28,100 bases of DNA from the NCBI GenBank assembly GCA_049608225.1, contig JBMYXI010000038.1, forward strand, positions 1 to 28,100, in the 5' to 3' direction. The first letter of the stretch is position 1. Each line of letters opens with the position of its first letter. Source of the stretch: Parashewanella sp049608225 (GTDB taxonomy: Bacteria > Pseudomonadota > Gammaproteobacteria > Enterobacterales > Shewanellaceae). Made by a program: the position numbers and the translations under genes. Shown here piece after piece: positions 8,152 to 15,621 of the stretch. The notes below the pieces were generated by a model that saw nothing but the letters and a program-made list of their open reading frames with translations, did no database searches and was not told the DNA's origin.

Positions 8152-9165
8152 ATGCAAAAGAAATCAATTTATATTGCCTACACTGGCGGCACCATAGGGA
8201 TGCAAAAAACCGACAACGGCTATGTACCTGTTGCTGGCTTTTTAACTGAGTGCGTAAATGACAAGCCCGATTTTTTTCACGATGACATGCCAGAATTTAC
8301 CATTAATGAATATCAGCCATTAATTGATTCATCGAATATGATGCCGTCAGACTGGCAGCGCATCGCAGACGATATTCAAGCGAACTATGACGATTATGAT
8401 GCATTCGTAATACTACATGGCACAGATACCATGGCTTATACAGCCTCAGCCTTGTCATTTATGCTAAAAAACTTAACCAAACCTGTCATTGTTACCGGAT
8501 CACAAATTCCCTTTGCTCAGCTGAGATCTGACGGCAAAGCTAATTTGCTCAACTCATTGTTTATTGCTGCAAATTATGCAATTCCAGAAGTAAGCTTATT
8601 TTTCAACAATAAGTTATTTAGAGGCAACCGCACCACCAAAGCTCATGCTGATGGCTTCAACGCGTTCGCTTCACCAAATTTTCCTGAGCTGCTGGATGCA
8701 GGAATTAACATTAAGCAGCGTGTTGAGATCAAACAGGCACCGACCAATAAACCATTGGAAGTAGTTAATATACAACCACAGCCTATTGGCGTTATTTCAC
8801 TTTACCCAGGAATCGCCACCGATATCTTCATCAATATCTTACAACAGCCAGTAAAAGCGTTGATCATTCAAACTTTTGGTGTCGGTAATGCCCCCGAAAA
8901 TACTGAGTTGCTAGAGGTACTAAAAGAAGCGGATGACCAAGGCATTATTTTGGTAAATCTAACCCAATGCTTTCAAGGAAGAGTGAATATGTCTGGCTAT
9001 GCCACTGGCAACGCATTATCTCAAGTTGGGGTTATCAGTGGGGCAGATCTTACTATTGAAGCAGCGCTGGCTAAGTTGCATGTGTTGCTGTCTCAGGATC
9101 TGTCAAGTGAACAGATAAAAATAGCGATGCAGAAAAACATCAACGGTGAGCTGACTACTGATTAA
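8152..9165 (+). CDS. ansA: L-asparaginase I, cytoplasmic
   Basis: This enzyme hydrolyses L-asparagine to aspartate and ammonia. It has no signal peptide and begins MQKKSIYIAYTGGTIGM, so it is the cytoplasmic type I enzyme and not the periplasmic type II. The 337-residue protein keeps the E. coli AnsA numbering: the nucleophile Thr14 in TGGTIG, Thr91-Asp92 in HGTDTMAYT, Lys163 in RTTKAHADG, and Cys273 in LTQCF at the allosteric asparagine site of the E. coli enzyme. The ATG at 8152 has no obvious Shine-Dalgarno, but the N-terminus matches the family exactly. It follows sppA as in E. coli and converges with the pilin gene. Confidence 0.97.
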   Translation: MQKKSIYIAYTGGTIGMQKTDNGYVPVAGFLTECVNDKPDFFHDDMPEFTINEYQPLIDSSNMMPSDWQRIADDIQANYDDYDAFVILHGTDTMAYTASALSFMLKNLTKPVIVTGSQIPFAQLRSDGKANLLNSLFIAANYAIPEVSLFFNNKLFRGNRTTKAHADGFNAFASPNFPELLDAGINIKQRVEIKQAPTNKPLEVVNIQPQPIGVISLYPGIATDIFINILQQPVKALIIQTFGVGNAPENTELLEVLKEADDQGIILVNLTQCFQGRVNMSGYATGNALSQVGVISGADLTIEAALAKLHVLLSQDLSSEQIKIAMQKNINGELTTD

Positions 9166-9192
9166 TCCTTGCAAGTATGATTAAAATGCAAT

Positions 9193-9708
9193 CTACTGAT
9201 TAACCAGCACTTGACCCGTTAACGAGTCATACTTAATCGTTAACTCTTGTGCTTCTACCAATTTGTAAGTGCACTTGCCAGTAGCTTGATAACTGGCAAT
9301 ATAGGCTTGTGACGCATCACTCGCCGCACGTGGCGAGTCCGTTTGTAATACTTGATTCCACACTGACACACAATCTGCAGGGTTCCCTAATGAAGGGCTC
9401 GCTTCAGGTTGTCCATTCCAGCTTTGTGCAGGCCAACCATTTGAATTTATGTCGATTTTATTGGTGCCTTGACCGTAAATATCAAACTCATCGACAGCAC
9501 CGCCTCCACCTCTTATTTGCCACATGGTATGAACTAAGTTTATGGCACTTTTAAAAGCCGACGCCGTAGCAACATGAGTTGATGCACGAGCATCATCTTG
9601 AAAATTAATAAATTTAGGCGCAGCTGTAACAGACAAAACCCCAAGCAGCACAATAACGGTGACAAGTTCAACAAGAGTAAACCCGTTGTTTCTATTATGT
9701 ATATTCAT
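9193..9708 (-). CDS. MSHA-type type IV prepilin-like protein
   Basis: A 171-residue type IV pilin-like protein. The N-terminus has a short basic leader and the prepilin-peptidase site NNG|FTLVELV, with the glutamate at +5, then a 20-residue hydrophobic alpha helix (VTVIVLLGVLSVTAAPKFI) typical of MSHA pilins (MshA/MshB type). Two cysteines near residues 110 and 144 (ADCVSVW and GKCTYKL) probably form the C-terminal disulfide loop. It lies alone beside lolE, without secretin, ATPase or other pilus genes, so assembly must use machinery encoded elsewhere. It may be a minor pilin or a pseudopilin of a type II-like secretion system; it cannot be assigned more precisely. The ATG at 9708 has only a weak GAGTAAG upstream. 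Confidence 0.85.
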   Translation of the reverse strand: MNIHNRNNGFTLVELVTVIVLLGVLSVTAAPKFINFQDDARASTHVATASAFKSAINLVHTMWQIRGGGGAVDEFDIYGQGTNKIDINSNGWPAQSWNGQPEASPSLGNPADCVSVWNQVLQTDSPRAASDASQAYIASYQATGKCTYKLVEAQELTIKYDSLTGQVLVNQ

Positions 9709-9736
9709 AACTTACTCATGATAAAGCTTGGTTCAC

Positions 9737-10987
9737 TTAACTTCCCGACAATGCCACTGCAGGTTCAATTTTTGTCGCCTTCCATGCAGGATAAATAGTT
9801 GCAATGAAGCTCATGCTCAAAGCCACCGAAACGGCAACAATTACATCATTTATTTTCAACATAGAGGGTAAAAAGTCAATAAAATACACGTCCGCGGGCA
9901 GTACATGAATACCCAGCCAAGCCTCAATTTTATTAACAATATCACTTAAATTTTTAGCGATAAAAATACCAAACACAGCACCTAATGAACAGCCAACCAA
10001 GCCATTCAACATACCTTGCACCATGAAAGCTTGCATCAGCGTCAAGCGTTTTATTCCCATGGTCAGCAATATCGCAATCTGTGACTGTTTATCCCTAACT
10101 GACATCACCAAAGTTGAAACTACGTTAAAGCAGGCAACGGCAATGACCAATGCCAATACCAGATACATCATCATACGCACCAGTTGAATGTCATTATAAA
10201 TGTGCCCTTGGGTTCGAGTCCAATCAGACATTGATACATATTGCGCTTGGCTATAGCCAAAATTACGCACTAACCGTGGTGCCATGAATACATCATTCAT
10301 TTTCAGTCTTATGCCTGTTACCGAATGATTTATCCCTAGTATTTTTTGTGCATAATCGATAGGAATGTAAGCGGTTACCGACTCTATATCACCACCTATT
10401 TTAAAGGTGCCTGCAATCAAAAATTGATAATTTTTCGCATTACCCAATCGTCGTGATTTACCTTGCCCTTTTTGTGGCACATAAAGCGATAGCGTGTCTC
10501 CTACTTTCAAATGCAATTTTTTAAGTAGTGCCGCACCAACAATAATGTGATTGCCTTCATTTTTAGCAATCGCCTGCCAACCTTCTTTGCTCACAAACTC
10601 AGGCAGATTAGATACGGTTGATTCGAGTTTGGTATCAATACCCACCACTCGCAATCCTTGAAAACCATTGGGCTTTTGCACTAAGCCTTGAATGTTAACA
10701 AAAGGCGCAGCGCTCTCAATTCCTTCAATCGCTTGGGCTTGACTGACCATTCTCTGCCAATCAGTTATCGGCGCATTCACGCCCATCACTTCGGCATGAG
10801 GAATAAACCCTAACAAGCGCTTTTCTAATTCATGTTCAAAACCGTTCATGGCTGACAGCAAAATGATCAACACGCTTACGCCCAGCGCAATACCAAGGGT
10901 TGAAGCAAATGAAATAAAACTAATGAACTGATTTGATTGCCTAGCTCGATAAAAGCGCCAACCTAATGAAAATCCTAATCGACTCAT
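9737..10987 (-). CDS. lolE: Lipoprotein-releasing ABC transporter permease LolE
   Basis: LolE is one of the two permeases of the LolCDE complex, which pulls outer-membrane lipoproteins out of the inner membrane and hands them to LolA. The 416-residue protein has the MacB/FtsX layout: a first membrane helix (about residues 20-46, SFASTLGIALGVSVLIILLSAMNGFE), a large periplasmic domain (about 47-265), and three C-terminal helices (around 270-300, 318-345 and 378-400). The start GWRFYRARQ and the MNGFEHELEKRLLGFIPHAE segment are LolE-like, and a separate LolC is present, so this species keeps the two-permease system rather than a single LolF. Its ATG overlaps the lolD stop by one base (TAATG), indicating translational coupling. 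It is the last gene of lolC-lolD-lolE. Confidence 0.93.
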   Translation of the reverse strand: MSRLGFSLGWRFYRARQSNQFISFISFASTLGIALGVSVLIILLSAMNGFEHELEKRLLGFIPHAEVMGVNAPITDWQRMVSQAQAIEGIESAAPFVNIQGLVQKPNGFQGLRVVGIDTKLESTVSNLPEFVSKEGWQAIAKNEGNHIIVGAALLKKLHLKVGDTLSLYVPQKGQGKSRRLGNAKNYQFLIAGTFKIGGDIESVTAYIPIDYAQKILGINHSVTGIRLKMNDVFMAPRLVRNFGYSQAQYVSMSDWTRTQGHIYNDIQLVRMMMYLVLALVIAVACFNVVSTLVMSVRDKQSQIAILLTMGIKRLTLMQAFMVQGMLNGLVGCSLGAVFGIFIAKNLSDIVNKIEAWLGIHVLPADVYFIDFLPSMLKINDVIVAVSVALSMSFIATIYPAWKATKIEPAVALSGS

Positions 10988-11682
10988 TACTTGCTTCCAT
11001 CAATTTGCTGTAAATGACCTGCAACCATCCGCAGTTGCCTGTCCATTTTTGCCGCTAAACTAACATCGTGTGTTACCACTACAAATGCTGTACCCAATTG
11101 CTGAGCAAGTTGTTGGATCAACTGATAAACCACCTCGCCGCTTTTGTCATCGAGATTACCGGTCGGTTCATCGGCCAATACTAACTTAGGTTCGTTTATG
11201 AGTGCCCTTGCTATCGCTACTCGTTGACGCTCCCCACCTGACAACTCAGCTGGCGCATGCTTTAACCGATGCGATAAGCCAACCTTTTTCAGTAGCTCTC
11301 GCGCCTTATTTTGAGCCTGTGCTTTATTCATTCCTTGAATTAACGCCGGCATTGCGACATTTTCCAATGCGGTAAACTCTGGCAATAAATGGTGAAATTG
11401 ATAGATAAAGCCAATATCGTTATTCCGCAGTGCCGTTTGTTGTTTATCAGACATGCTATACATGTCGCAACCTGCAAACATCACCTTGCCTGAGCTTGGC
11501 TTTTCTAACGTCCCCATAATATGCAGCAACGTACTTTTGCCTGAGCCAGAACCACCCACAATAGCCAGTTGTTCACCCTTAAATACAGTTAAATTTACTT
11601 GGTTCAACACCTGCGTGGTCACGCTGCCATCTTGATAAGCTTTACTTAGGGCTTCAATTGTTAAAATCGCTTGTTTATTCAT
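10987..11682 (-). CDS. lolD: Lipoprotein-releasing ABC transporter ATPase LolD
   Basis: LolD powers lipoprotein release by LolC/LolE at the cytoplasmic face of the inner membrane. The 231-residue protein has all ABC motifs: Walker A GGSGSGKST (43-51), Q-loop Gln95, signature LSGGERQRVA (147-156), Walker B LVLADEP (167-173), D-loop GNLDD and switch His205. The open frame extends upstream to 11808, but that part lies within lolC and has no family similarity; the ATG at 11682 gives MNKQAILTIEALSK, close to E. coli LolD in position and length. The Shine-Dalgarno is weak (AGAGAAC), and the start is only 8 bases after the lolC stop, so coupling to lolC is likely. Confidence 0.96.
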   Translation of the reverse strand: MNKQAILTIEALSKAYQDGSVTTQVLNQVNLTVFKGEQLAIVGGSGSGKSTLLHIMGTLEKPSSGKVMFAGCDMYSMSDKQQTALRNNDIGFIYQFHHLLPEFTALENVAMPALIQGMNKAQAQNKARELLKKVGLSHRLKHAPAELSGGERQRVAIARALINEPKLVLADEPTGNLDDKSGEVVYQLIQQLAQQLGTAFVVVTHDVSLAAKMDRQLRMVAGHLQQIDGSK

Positions 11683-11690
11683 TTTGTTCT

Positions 11691-12914
11691 CTATTCGTAT
11701 CTCAGCGCATTTGCAGGTTGAATTTTTGCCGCTCGCATTGCAGGATAAAGTGTTGCCAATAAACTTAATGACAAGGTTCCAATAATGATCCAAGCGATGA
11801 TTTGCCATTCAATAACAACAGGCAGCACCTGACCTGGGCCTAAAATCGAAATACCTAAGCCGTTTAAAATGCCATTGAGGTTGCTACTTAAGGCAATACC
11901 TGTGATCACTCCCAGAGTTAATCCAATCAGCGCGTTCAAACTTCCTTGAACCATAAAAACACCCATCACTTTACTGGTGGATAATCCCTGAGTTTTTAAA
12001 ACGGCTACGTCTGTTGTTTTATCCACAACCATCATCACTAGCGCCGAGATAATATTAAACGCAGCCACAATAATGATCAGGCTCAACATTAAGGACATCA
12101 TGTTTTTTTCCATTCTCACTGCCGAGAAAAAACTGCCGTATTGCACTCGCCAATCCGTCACTTTGATATTGTTATTCAGCGTTTGTTTGATTTGTGACTC
12201 CAACTGTTGTGACAGAAAAGGGTCATCGACAAATAATCGTAATTCACTTACTTGCGAAGGCTTTTTACGAATGAGTCGACGCGCATCTTTATAGTCGATA
12301 TAAGCAATATTCTCATCCACTTGAGAGCCTGTTTCAAAGATACCAACCACTGTAAAGCGGCGTTGGCTTGGAATGGGACCAATAGGTGAATAAACCACAC
12401 CTTTACCACTTAAAAAGCGAACCTGATCGCCAATCGAGACGTTTAAATTACTGGCAAGTTGAAAACCCAAGATTACACCATACTTACCTGATTTAAGATC
12501 ATCAAAGCTACCAGGAAAAACATGCTGACTCACAGCTGGAATATATTTGGCGTCTTGACCGCGAATTCCATAAAGTTCAATTGCAGCAATATTATCAGCA
12601 GATTGTGCCATAGCCTGTGTTGATGCGTTCGGGATCACGCCGATCACACCGTCGAGTTTATTCAGTTTTGCAGCATCATCTTGCCAATGCGTAAAAGGCA
12701 TATCTTGTGAAAGCGTTACTTGAGGAATTGCGCCTAGCAAGCGGTTCTTTAATTGATTTTCAAAACCGTTCATTACCGAGCTAACAATGATCATAGCGGT
12801 TACCCCTAAAAATATTCCTGTAACCGAAAAAAAAGTGATAAAAGATGAAAAACTATTGGCTTTCGGTGAACGCCAATACCGCAGACCGATGAAAAAAGGT
12901 ACGTTTAATGTCAT
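11691..12914 (-). CDS. lolC: Lipoprotein-releasing ABC transporter permease LolC
   Basis: LolC is the second LolCDE permease, the one that docks LolA in E. coli. At 407 residues it has a first membrane helix (about 22-48, SFITFFSVTGIFLGVTAMII), a periplasmic domain (about 50-260) and three C-terminal helices (about 265-295, 312-342, 370-395). The N-terminus FFIGLRYWRSPKANSF and the MNGFENQLKNRLLGAIPQ segment are LolC-like, and it is the first gene of the operon, as in E. coli. The ATG at 12914 has no strong Shine-Dalgarno. Upstream lies a 92-bp divergent region shared with the PilZ gene, which must hold the operon promoter. Confidence 0.93.
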   Translation of the reverse strand: MTLNVPFFIGLRYWRSPKANSFSSFITFFSVTGIFLGVTAMIIVSSVMNGFENQLKNRLLGAIPQVTLSQDMPFTHWQDDAAKLNKLDGVIGVIPNASTQAMAQSADNIAAIELYGIRGQDAKYIPAVSQHVFPGSFDDLKSGKYGVILGFQLASNLNVSIGDQVRFLSGKGVVYSPIGPIPSQRRFTVVGIFETGSQVDENIAYIDYKDARRLIRKKPSQVSELRLFVDDPFLSQQLESQIKQTLNNNIKVTDWRVQYGSFFSAVRMEKNMMSLMLSLIIIVAAFNIISALVMMVVDKTTDVAVLKTQGLSTSKVMGVFMVQGSLNALIGLTLGVITGIALSSNLNGILNGLGISILGPGQVLPVVIEWQIIAWIIIGTLSLSLLATLYPAMRAAKIQPANALRYE

Positions 12915-13006
12915 GAAAATGAAGTCACATCCGTAACTGAGCTTGCTAAATCATAAAGATAAGCACGATAATAAGGACATTATACTTATAAATAAAGGGG
13001 CAAACC

Positions 13007-13585
13007 GTGTTTGATGAATCTAATCCTTATTTTAGTGTGCCTCACAAGTTTAAAGCTTACATAGAATTGTGGCCCTCAGAAAAGCCGTTACCTGACGCGG
13101 CACAACTGCAAGATCTACAATCGGTTGGATTGCAATTGCTTACTGAAGTAAAAAATATTGAGTCTAACTGTCTTATGCAGCTCAGACGATTAGAAAATGA
13201 TACTAAATCTGTCGTAGACTATCTAAAACTTCAGTCAAAAAAAATCGATCTTATTTTACAATATGTACTGGAGAGTGAGTCACAAGACGGCAGTAAAGTT
13301 CAAGGGGTCAAATTTGGCGGAGACGGCATTGAAATAATCTCTCCGACAGCGGTTAATATCGGTGAACATTACAAAACCACGGTATTTATTCGTGATGAAT
13401 TAATCGCATTGCTGGCTTTTACCAAAGCCACGGACTGTCAACCACACCCTCAACTCGATAAACAATGGTTAGTGACACTCAACTTTTGCCAAATATTAGA
13501 AGCGGATGTCGAACTCTTAGTACAAGCCAGCTTGAGCGTACAGCAAAAAGCATTGAGAAAACTAAGTCAACAGAGAAAAAACTGA
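13007..13585 (+). CDS. PilZ-domain protein, PlzB-like, with degenerate c-di-GMP motif
   Basis: A 192-residue cytoplasmic protein divergent from lolC, in the place where vibrios carry the PilZ gene plzB. The N-terminal half (about 1-90) is helical and probably a YcgR-N-like or coiled segment (LQLLTEVKNIESNCLMQLRRLE). The C-terminal half (about 95-185) has the PilZ beta-barrel rhythm: VQGVKFGGDGIEII, then TTVFIRDELIALLAFTKAT and WLVTLNFCQILEADVELLVQ. The standard c-di-GMP residues, RxxxR and D/NxSxxG, are not seen; the second motif is replaced by KFGGDG. It may therefore not bind c-di-GMP and may act through protein contact. Start: an ATG-less N-terminus, GTG at 13007, with AGGGG upstream. A weak stem-loop at 13598-13620 follows. 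Confidence 0.72.
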   Translation: MFDESNPYFSVPHKFKAYIELWPSEKPLPDAAQLQDLQSVGLQLLTEVKNIESNCLMQLRRLENDTKSVVDYLKLQSKKIDLILQYVLESESQDGSKVQGVKFGGDGIEIISPTAVNIGEHYKTTVFIRDELIALLAFTKATDCQPHPQLDKQWLVTLNFCQILEADVELLVQASLSVQQKALRKLSQQRKN

Positions 13586-13597
13586 ACTTATGAATGA

Positions 13598-13620
13598 AAG
13601 TTAAGTATTCAGCTTAACTT
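13598..13620 (+). terminator. AT-rich stem-loop after the PilZ gene
   Basis: AAGTTAAG (13598-13605) pairs with CTTAACTT (13613-13620) around a 7-base loop and is followed by CTTCTT. The stem is AT-rich and the tail is only partly T, so termination would be weak. It marks the boundary between the conserved PilZ gene and the unrecognised gene cluster. Confidence 0.4.
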
Positions 13621-13752
13621 CTTCTTAATTATCTACCACGCCCTCTAATGCCATTCGGTTAAATTAATTTAATTAGTGCTCATTATTTATTTTTCATACT
13701 ATTAAGCCAAGCTTTCTCCTCCCCAATAACTCAAGCTGACTAGGACTCTATT

Positions 13753-14280
13753 ATGGCTGCAGCTACAGGTGTTTCATCACAGTCTCCACAATCTAATTCA
13801 ACAAATTACTCTGAAAATGATTATAAAGAGTTATATGTCAATGTTGTTTGGGGAGAAAGAAAATATGCTTGGAATGTTGCACAACGTATTGATGTGAATA
13901 CTGATGGCATTAAGCCAGCTTTCGATAAAATGCATAAGAATAATGAAACTCGGATGATTTTTGTCTTTATGAACTGCGACACAGATCCACATGCTGAAGC
14001 AACTATGGATAGCATTCAGCCTATCGTTTATAACGTCTTACAAAAAAAAGGATTTTTTCGTGCTCAGTTTCTTTATTGTACCAAAGATGACACATATGAA
14101 AAACAAGGTAGCGTACCAGAGTGGGCACAGAAGCAAGCGCTCAAGATTGTAGATAAACACCTTCGCAAACGATCTTTTCAACATTTAGTTAAAGAAGTAC
14201 AATTGCTAAAAAATGGTGTCAATGCATTTAGTCAAGCTGCTGCTGAAAAAGAGCCTCTCGTGCCCAAATCATTCTCTTAG
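13753..14280 (+). CDS. Hypothetical protein A of an unrecognised three-gene cluster
   Basis: I do not recognise this 175-residue protein. It has a Ser/Asn/Gln-rich, probably disordered N-terminal tail (1-22), then what reads as an alpha/beta domain: a strand (ELYVNVVWGER, 27-37), a helix (DGIKPAFDKMHK), a hydrophobic strand (RMIFVFMNCD, 68-77), a helix (MDSIQPIVYNVLQKKG), a strand (FRAQFLYCTKDD) and a basic helix (WAQKQALKIVDKHLRKRS, about 124-141), ending in an amphipathic tail. There is no signal peptide or membrane segment. The ATG at 13753 has AGGA seven bases upstream. The following gene product shows the same order of strands and helices, so the two may be diverged duplicates. The gene seems to have its own promoter region of 167 bp, in which I recognise no consensus. 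Confidence 0.75.
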   Translation: MAAATGVSSQSPQSNSTNYSENDYKELYVNVVWGERKYAWNVAQRIDVNTDGIKPAFDKMHKNNETRMIFVFMNCDTDPHAEATMDSIQPIVYNVLQKKGFFRAQFLYCTKDDTYEKQGSVPEWAQKQALKIVDKHLRKRSFQHLVKEVQLLKNGVNAFSQAAAEKEPLVPKSFS

Positions 14281-14496
14281 CTTACTGGCGGTTTTAGTCA
14301 TTAATCTTTCGTTATTACTGAAATATCTTCATCGGGAACAATCCTCCTATAGTTTGGAGTCTCCCATAATCAAAACAATACACCATTAACTTTAATTAAT
14401 TAGTCAAGTTTCTAAAATTAAAATAGCATCTGCTTCCTATAAGATTATTTCTTTTTAGTTCCAACGAATTGAATTTTCAGAAATTAGGAGATTAGC

Positions 14497-15042
14497 ATGT
14501 CCCCAACAACAGCTACGGCTGCAACCAATATTGAGGTCACATTTTCAGGTAGTAGATGTTGCACACCTTCCCCTCAAAACCTAACTAAGGATGCGATCAA
14601 TGGATTAGCGGGTCAAATTGGTGAGGCTCAATCAGCAACATTAATTGTTACCATAAAAGACAACAAGGAAGATCGACCATTCCATGATAAACAAAGAACG
14701 TATCAGCTAAATAAAGACGTTTCTCCTGCAAGCAAGTGTGTAAGGGAAAAAGTAAGAATTCTCTTACAAGAGACAGAGGAGGGCGTTCAGCAAGATGATG
14801 GCTTTAATGGGAAGCTATTCCTCTGCGCAAAAGAACAAGTCGAAAAACGATTGAATAGCCATTTAGGTTCTCGCGCTGGTCGAGCTCAAACCACAGCCAT
14901 TGTTAATAACGGTGACATCAAGCAAATAGACAAACCGGCTCGTAGAGGAGAGAGGACTTACTTATTATCTTCTAATAGCAATAGCAATAGCAGTAGCCCT
15001 AGCTCAACGCGTCATGGTTTTACCGCTGCTGAAACGGATTAA
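14497..15042 (+). CDS. Hypothetical protein B of the unrecognised cluster, with low-complexity C-terminal tail
   Basis: I do not recognise this 181-residue protein. A short Thr/Ala-rich leader is followed by a strand ending GSRCC (about 12-22), a helix (KDAINGLAGQIGEAQ), a strand (ATLIVTIKDN, 47-56), a charged loop, a helix (CVREKVRILLQETEEG), a strand (FNGKLFLCAKEQ) and a helix (VEKRLNSHLGSR). This order parallels protein A. The last 30 residues are Ser/Asn-rich and encoded partly by a six-base tandem repeat (14974-15003). No signal peptide or membrane helix is seen. The ATG at 14497 has a very good AGGAG six bases upstream, suggesting strong translation. A perfect terminator hairpin follows the stop. 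The 216-bp gap from gene A could hold its own promoter. Confidence 0.78.
   Translation: MSPTTATAATNIEVTFSGSRCCTPSPQNLTKDAINGLAGQIGEAQSATLIVTIKDNKEDRPFHDKQRTYQLNKDVSPASKCVREKVRILLQETEEGVQQDDGFNGKLFLCAKEQVEKRLNSHLGSRAGRAQTTAIVNNGDIKQIDKPARRGERTYLLSSNSNSNSSSPSSTRHGFTAAETD
14974..15003 (+). repeat. In-frame hexanucleotide tandem repeat in gene B
   Basis: Three exact AATAGC units (14974-14991) are followed by two decayed units (AGTAGC, CCTAGC). They encode alternating Asn-Ser then Ser-Ser-Pro-Ser. As the unit is two codons, gain or loss of copies would change tail length without breaking the frame. Confidence 0.85.
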
Positions 15043-15052
15043 TAAAATCATT

Positions 15053-15089
15053 GGGCGTTAAGTTTAACTAAATTAACGCCCTAATTTTT
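15053..15089 (+). terminator. Intrinsic terminator after gene B
   Basis: GGGCGTTAA (15053-15061) and TTAACGCCC (15073-15081) form a perfect 9-bp stem, extendable inward past a bulged G, followed by TAATTTTT. It lies 10 bases after the gene B stop and ends 15 bases before the gene C start, so gene C can only be reached by read-through or from a promoter within gene B. Confidence 0.85.
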
Positions 15090-15104
15090 GTTCAAGGTAA
15101 ACCT

Positions 15105-15596
15105 ATGGCGGTTCTTGTTCCTACGTTTATGTACGTATGCATATCACCAACAATTGAGCAAACGTCATCACCAGTTGCTGACGTTGAACTCTATGAGCCA
15201 ATTAACGCTGCAAGTTGGATTAAAACAATCCAAGAGTTAAAAGAAGGGAATGGAGTCCTTTGCGTTAGTTGTAACTACCTTGCTCCGCCTACAACTCCCA
15301 TGAAGGTAGTAATTAAACGGTTCAAATATTGCCTAGGCTACCAAACCAATTCAAAATTAATCCTATTTCATCGTAATATCAGCGATATTAGCTTCATAAC
15401 TTATCGAAAGCAAAAACAAGCTGTTACAGAAGACAATGATGCAAAAAGCATTTCAATACTATTAGCCAAAAGCTTAACTAATGCACTTAGTCATTCTGCA
15501 ACATTAAAAACAGCTCTACTGGAATTTTATGATTTGCACACCAGCAGTGACGCGCAAGCTTCCAGTTTACTCACAACACAATTTAGACGATTTTAA
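15105..15596 (+). CDS. Hypothetical protein C of the unrecognised cluster
   Basis: I do not recognise this 163-residue protein. After a hydrophobic but short N-terminus (AVLVPTFMYVCIS), which is too weak to call a signal peptide, it shows a helix (NAASWIKTIQELKEG), a strand (GVLCVSCNY, about 50-58), a helix (PMKVVIKRFKYCLGY), a strand (SKLILFHRNISD) and a C-terminal helical region (DAKSISILLAKSLTNALSH), ending in FRRF. The helix-strand-helix-strand core resembles proteins A and B in order and spacing, though without clear sequence identity. The ATG at 15105 has AAGG seven bases upstream; an in-frame ATG at 15129 is a possible later start. It lies directly behind the terminator of gene B, and a MITE-like element begins 25 bases after its stop. 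Confidence 0.7.
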   Translation: MAVLVPTFMYVCISPTIEQTSSPVADVELYEPINAASWIKTIQELKEGNGVLCVSCNYLAPPTTPMKVVIKRFKYCLGYQTNSKLILFHRNISDISFITYRKQKQAVTEDNDAKSISILLAKSLTNALSHSATLKTALLEFYDLHTSSDAQASSLLTTQFRRF

Positions 15597-15621
15597 TATT
15601 CATATGCTAATGAATAGCTTA

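Noticed and set aside
11683..11808. Longer N-terminus for LolD (273 residues)
   Set aside because: The extra part lies in the lolC 3' end, has no ABC-family similarity, and the ATG at 11682 gives the usual length.
13753..15596. Three-gene cluster as a toxin-antitoxin or anti-phage module
   Set aside because: The three proteins are of similar size, the genes are separated by long gaps or a terminator, and no nuclease, kinase, DNA-binding or TIR-like motif is visible. Position alone does not support the claim.
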